Source: Arcuatula senhousia
Taxonomy: Eukaryota; Mollusca; Bivalvia; Mytilida; Mytilidae
Reading direction: 5' to 3'
Assembly: GCA_963971305.1 (NCBI GenBank)
Contig: OZ020304.1
Coordinates: 3,906,001 to 3,970,000, forward strand
DNA length: 64,000 bases
The notes below the pieces were generated by a model, which was given only the letters and a program-made list of their open reading frames with translations, ran no database searches and was not told where the DNA came from. How positions within the stretch are numbered: position 1 is the first letter of the stretch; every line of letters starts with the position of its first letter. This document shows, in pieces, positions 63,467 through 64,000 of the stretch. Made by a program: the position numbers and the translations under genes.

Positions 63467-64000
63467 ATGTTAAAACCAAAGATACCTGTGGGAGGTCGAT
63501 TGACTCACTTTCTTCCAGAGTGGGAGAAAGTGACAAACGACAAATGGGTTTTGTCAATAATAAGACATGGTTACAAATTGGAATTTCTTCAGAAACCACC
63601 ATTTTTGGGAGTCAAACAAACTTTAGTAAATTCAAAAAATTTAGAAATTTTAGAAACAGAAATAGAAAGTTTGTTGGAAAAAAATGCAATAGAATTGGTT
63701 CCAGAAAATCAAATTATGGGAGGTTTTTACAGTACTCTTTTTCTGGTTCCCAAAAAGACGGGAGATTTAAGACCAGTCATAAATCTTCGTCCTCTCAACA
63801 GGTATCTTCGGAAACAGCACTTCAAGATGGACACAATGTCCAAAGTTTTGAACCTAGTCAAACAAGGGGATTGGGCCATTACTCTAGATTTGAAAGATGC
63901 ATATTTACATGTTCCGATTTTTCAACATCACAGAAAGTATCTAAGGTTCTGTGTGAAAGGGAAGGTGTATCAATTCAAAGCCCTTTGTTTCGGGCCAACA
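63467..64000 (+). CDS. DIRS ORF2 (reverse transcriptase), partial
   Basis: Reading in the +1 frame relative to ORF1, open to the window edge. GGRLTHFLPEWEKVTNDKWV is the usual DIRS ORF start region. LRPVINLRPLNRYLRKQHFK and ITLDLKDAYLHVPIFQHHRK are reverse transcriptase blocks with the first catalytic Asp. The frame is also open upstream of the ATG at 63467 and overlaps the end of ORF1, so expression might use reinitiation or frameshifting. The YxDD box lies past the window. Confidence 0.9.
   Translation, partial: MLKPKIPVGGRLTHFLPEWEKVTNDKWVLSIIRHGYKLEFLQKPPFLGVKQTLVNSKNLEILETEIESLLEKNAIELVPENQIMGGFYSTLFLVPKKTGDLRPVINLRPLNRYLRKQHFKMDTMSKVLNLVKQGDWAITLDLKDAYLHVPIFQHHRKYLRFCVKGKVYQFKALCFGPT

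Larger units (their letters stand above)
61850..64000 (+). mobile_element. DIRS-type retrotransposon, 5' part, in RALGAPA intron 34
   Basis: A gag-like ORF1 and an overlapping reverse transcriptase ORF with DIRS-style motifs identify a DIRS element in the same direction as RALGAPA. The exact left end is not certain. An inverted pair cggaagtca / tgacttccg (61856-61864, 61881-61889) marks the likely 5' terminal region. The RNase H, methylase-like and tyrosine recombinase parts would lie beyond the window. Confidence 0.85.

Overview
This is eukaryotic, AT-rich, intron-rich genomic DNA, most likely from a bivalve mollusc and plausibly a mytilid mussel. That call is inference. It rests on split genes with GT-AG introns and on dispersed repeats whose wording I recognise from bivalve genomes: the 'agctcacctggcc' and 'gtccgtccgtctgtc' families, the 'taaccccgccacat' family, and the 'acacgcgattcgtct...aagactcatcagaggcgctc' family. 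Two conserved host genes are present, arranged head to head.

Minus strand, 59-7723: a complete ataxin-3 (ATXN3) gene. I rebuilt seven coding exons by matching splice sites and codon phase, giving 293 residues: a full Josephin deubiquitinase domain and one C-terminal ubiquitin-interacting motif, with no polyglutamine tract. Between the two genes (7724-16772) lies about 9 kb of transposon debris: LINE 3' ends on both strands, a Mutator-like element with 206-bp terminal inverted repeats and a 9-bp target duplication, short TIR elements with 6-bp duplications (one with an empty-site paralogue nearby), and MITEs with TA duplications.

Plus strand, 16773 to beyond the right edge: the alpha subunit of the Ral GTPase-activating protein complex (RALGAPA). 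I rebuilt 34 phase-consistent exons up to 61614, encoding 1403 residues. The C-terminal Rap/Ran-GAP catalytic domain lies outside the window. The last intron seen contains the 5' part of a DIRS-type retrotransposon (gag-like ORF1, then an overlapping +1-frame reverse transcriptase ORF). Intron 15 holds a nest of transposons: a mariner-like MITE and a Harbinger-like element inside a larger hAT-like element.

The outstanding feature is at 36115-42470. The 3' end of RALGAPA exon 15, with its 5' splice site and 25 intron bases, is repeated in tandem: 80 copies of the exon end with a 79-bp period. Every copy keeps a TTTCAG|GT junction, which is at once an intact donor and an acceptor-like sequence, the layout of a recursive (zero-length exon) splice site. 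Smaller duplications of the same kind, spanning an exon edge and splice site, occur at RALGAPA exons 7, 8 and 9 and at ATXN3 exon 5. Exon-edge tandem duplication therefore looks like a recurrent process here.
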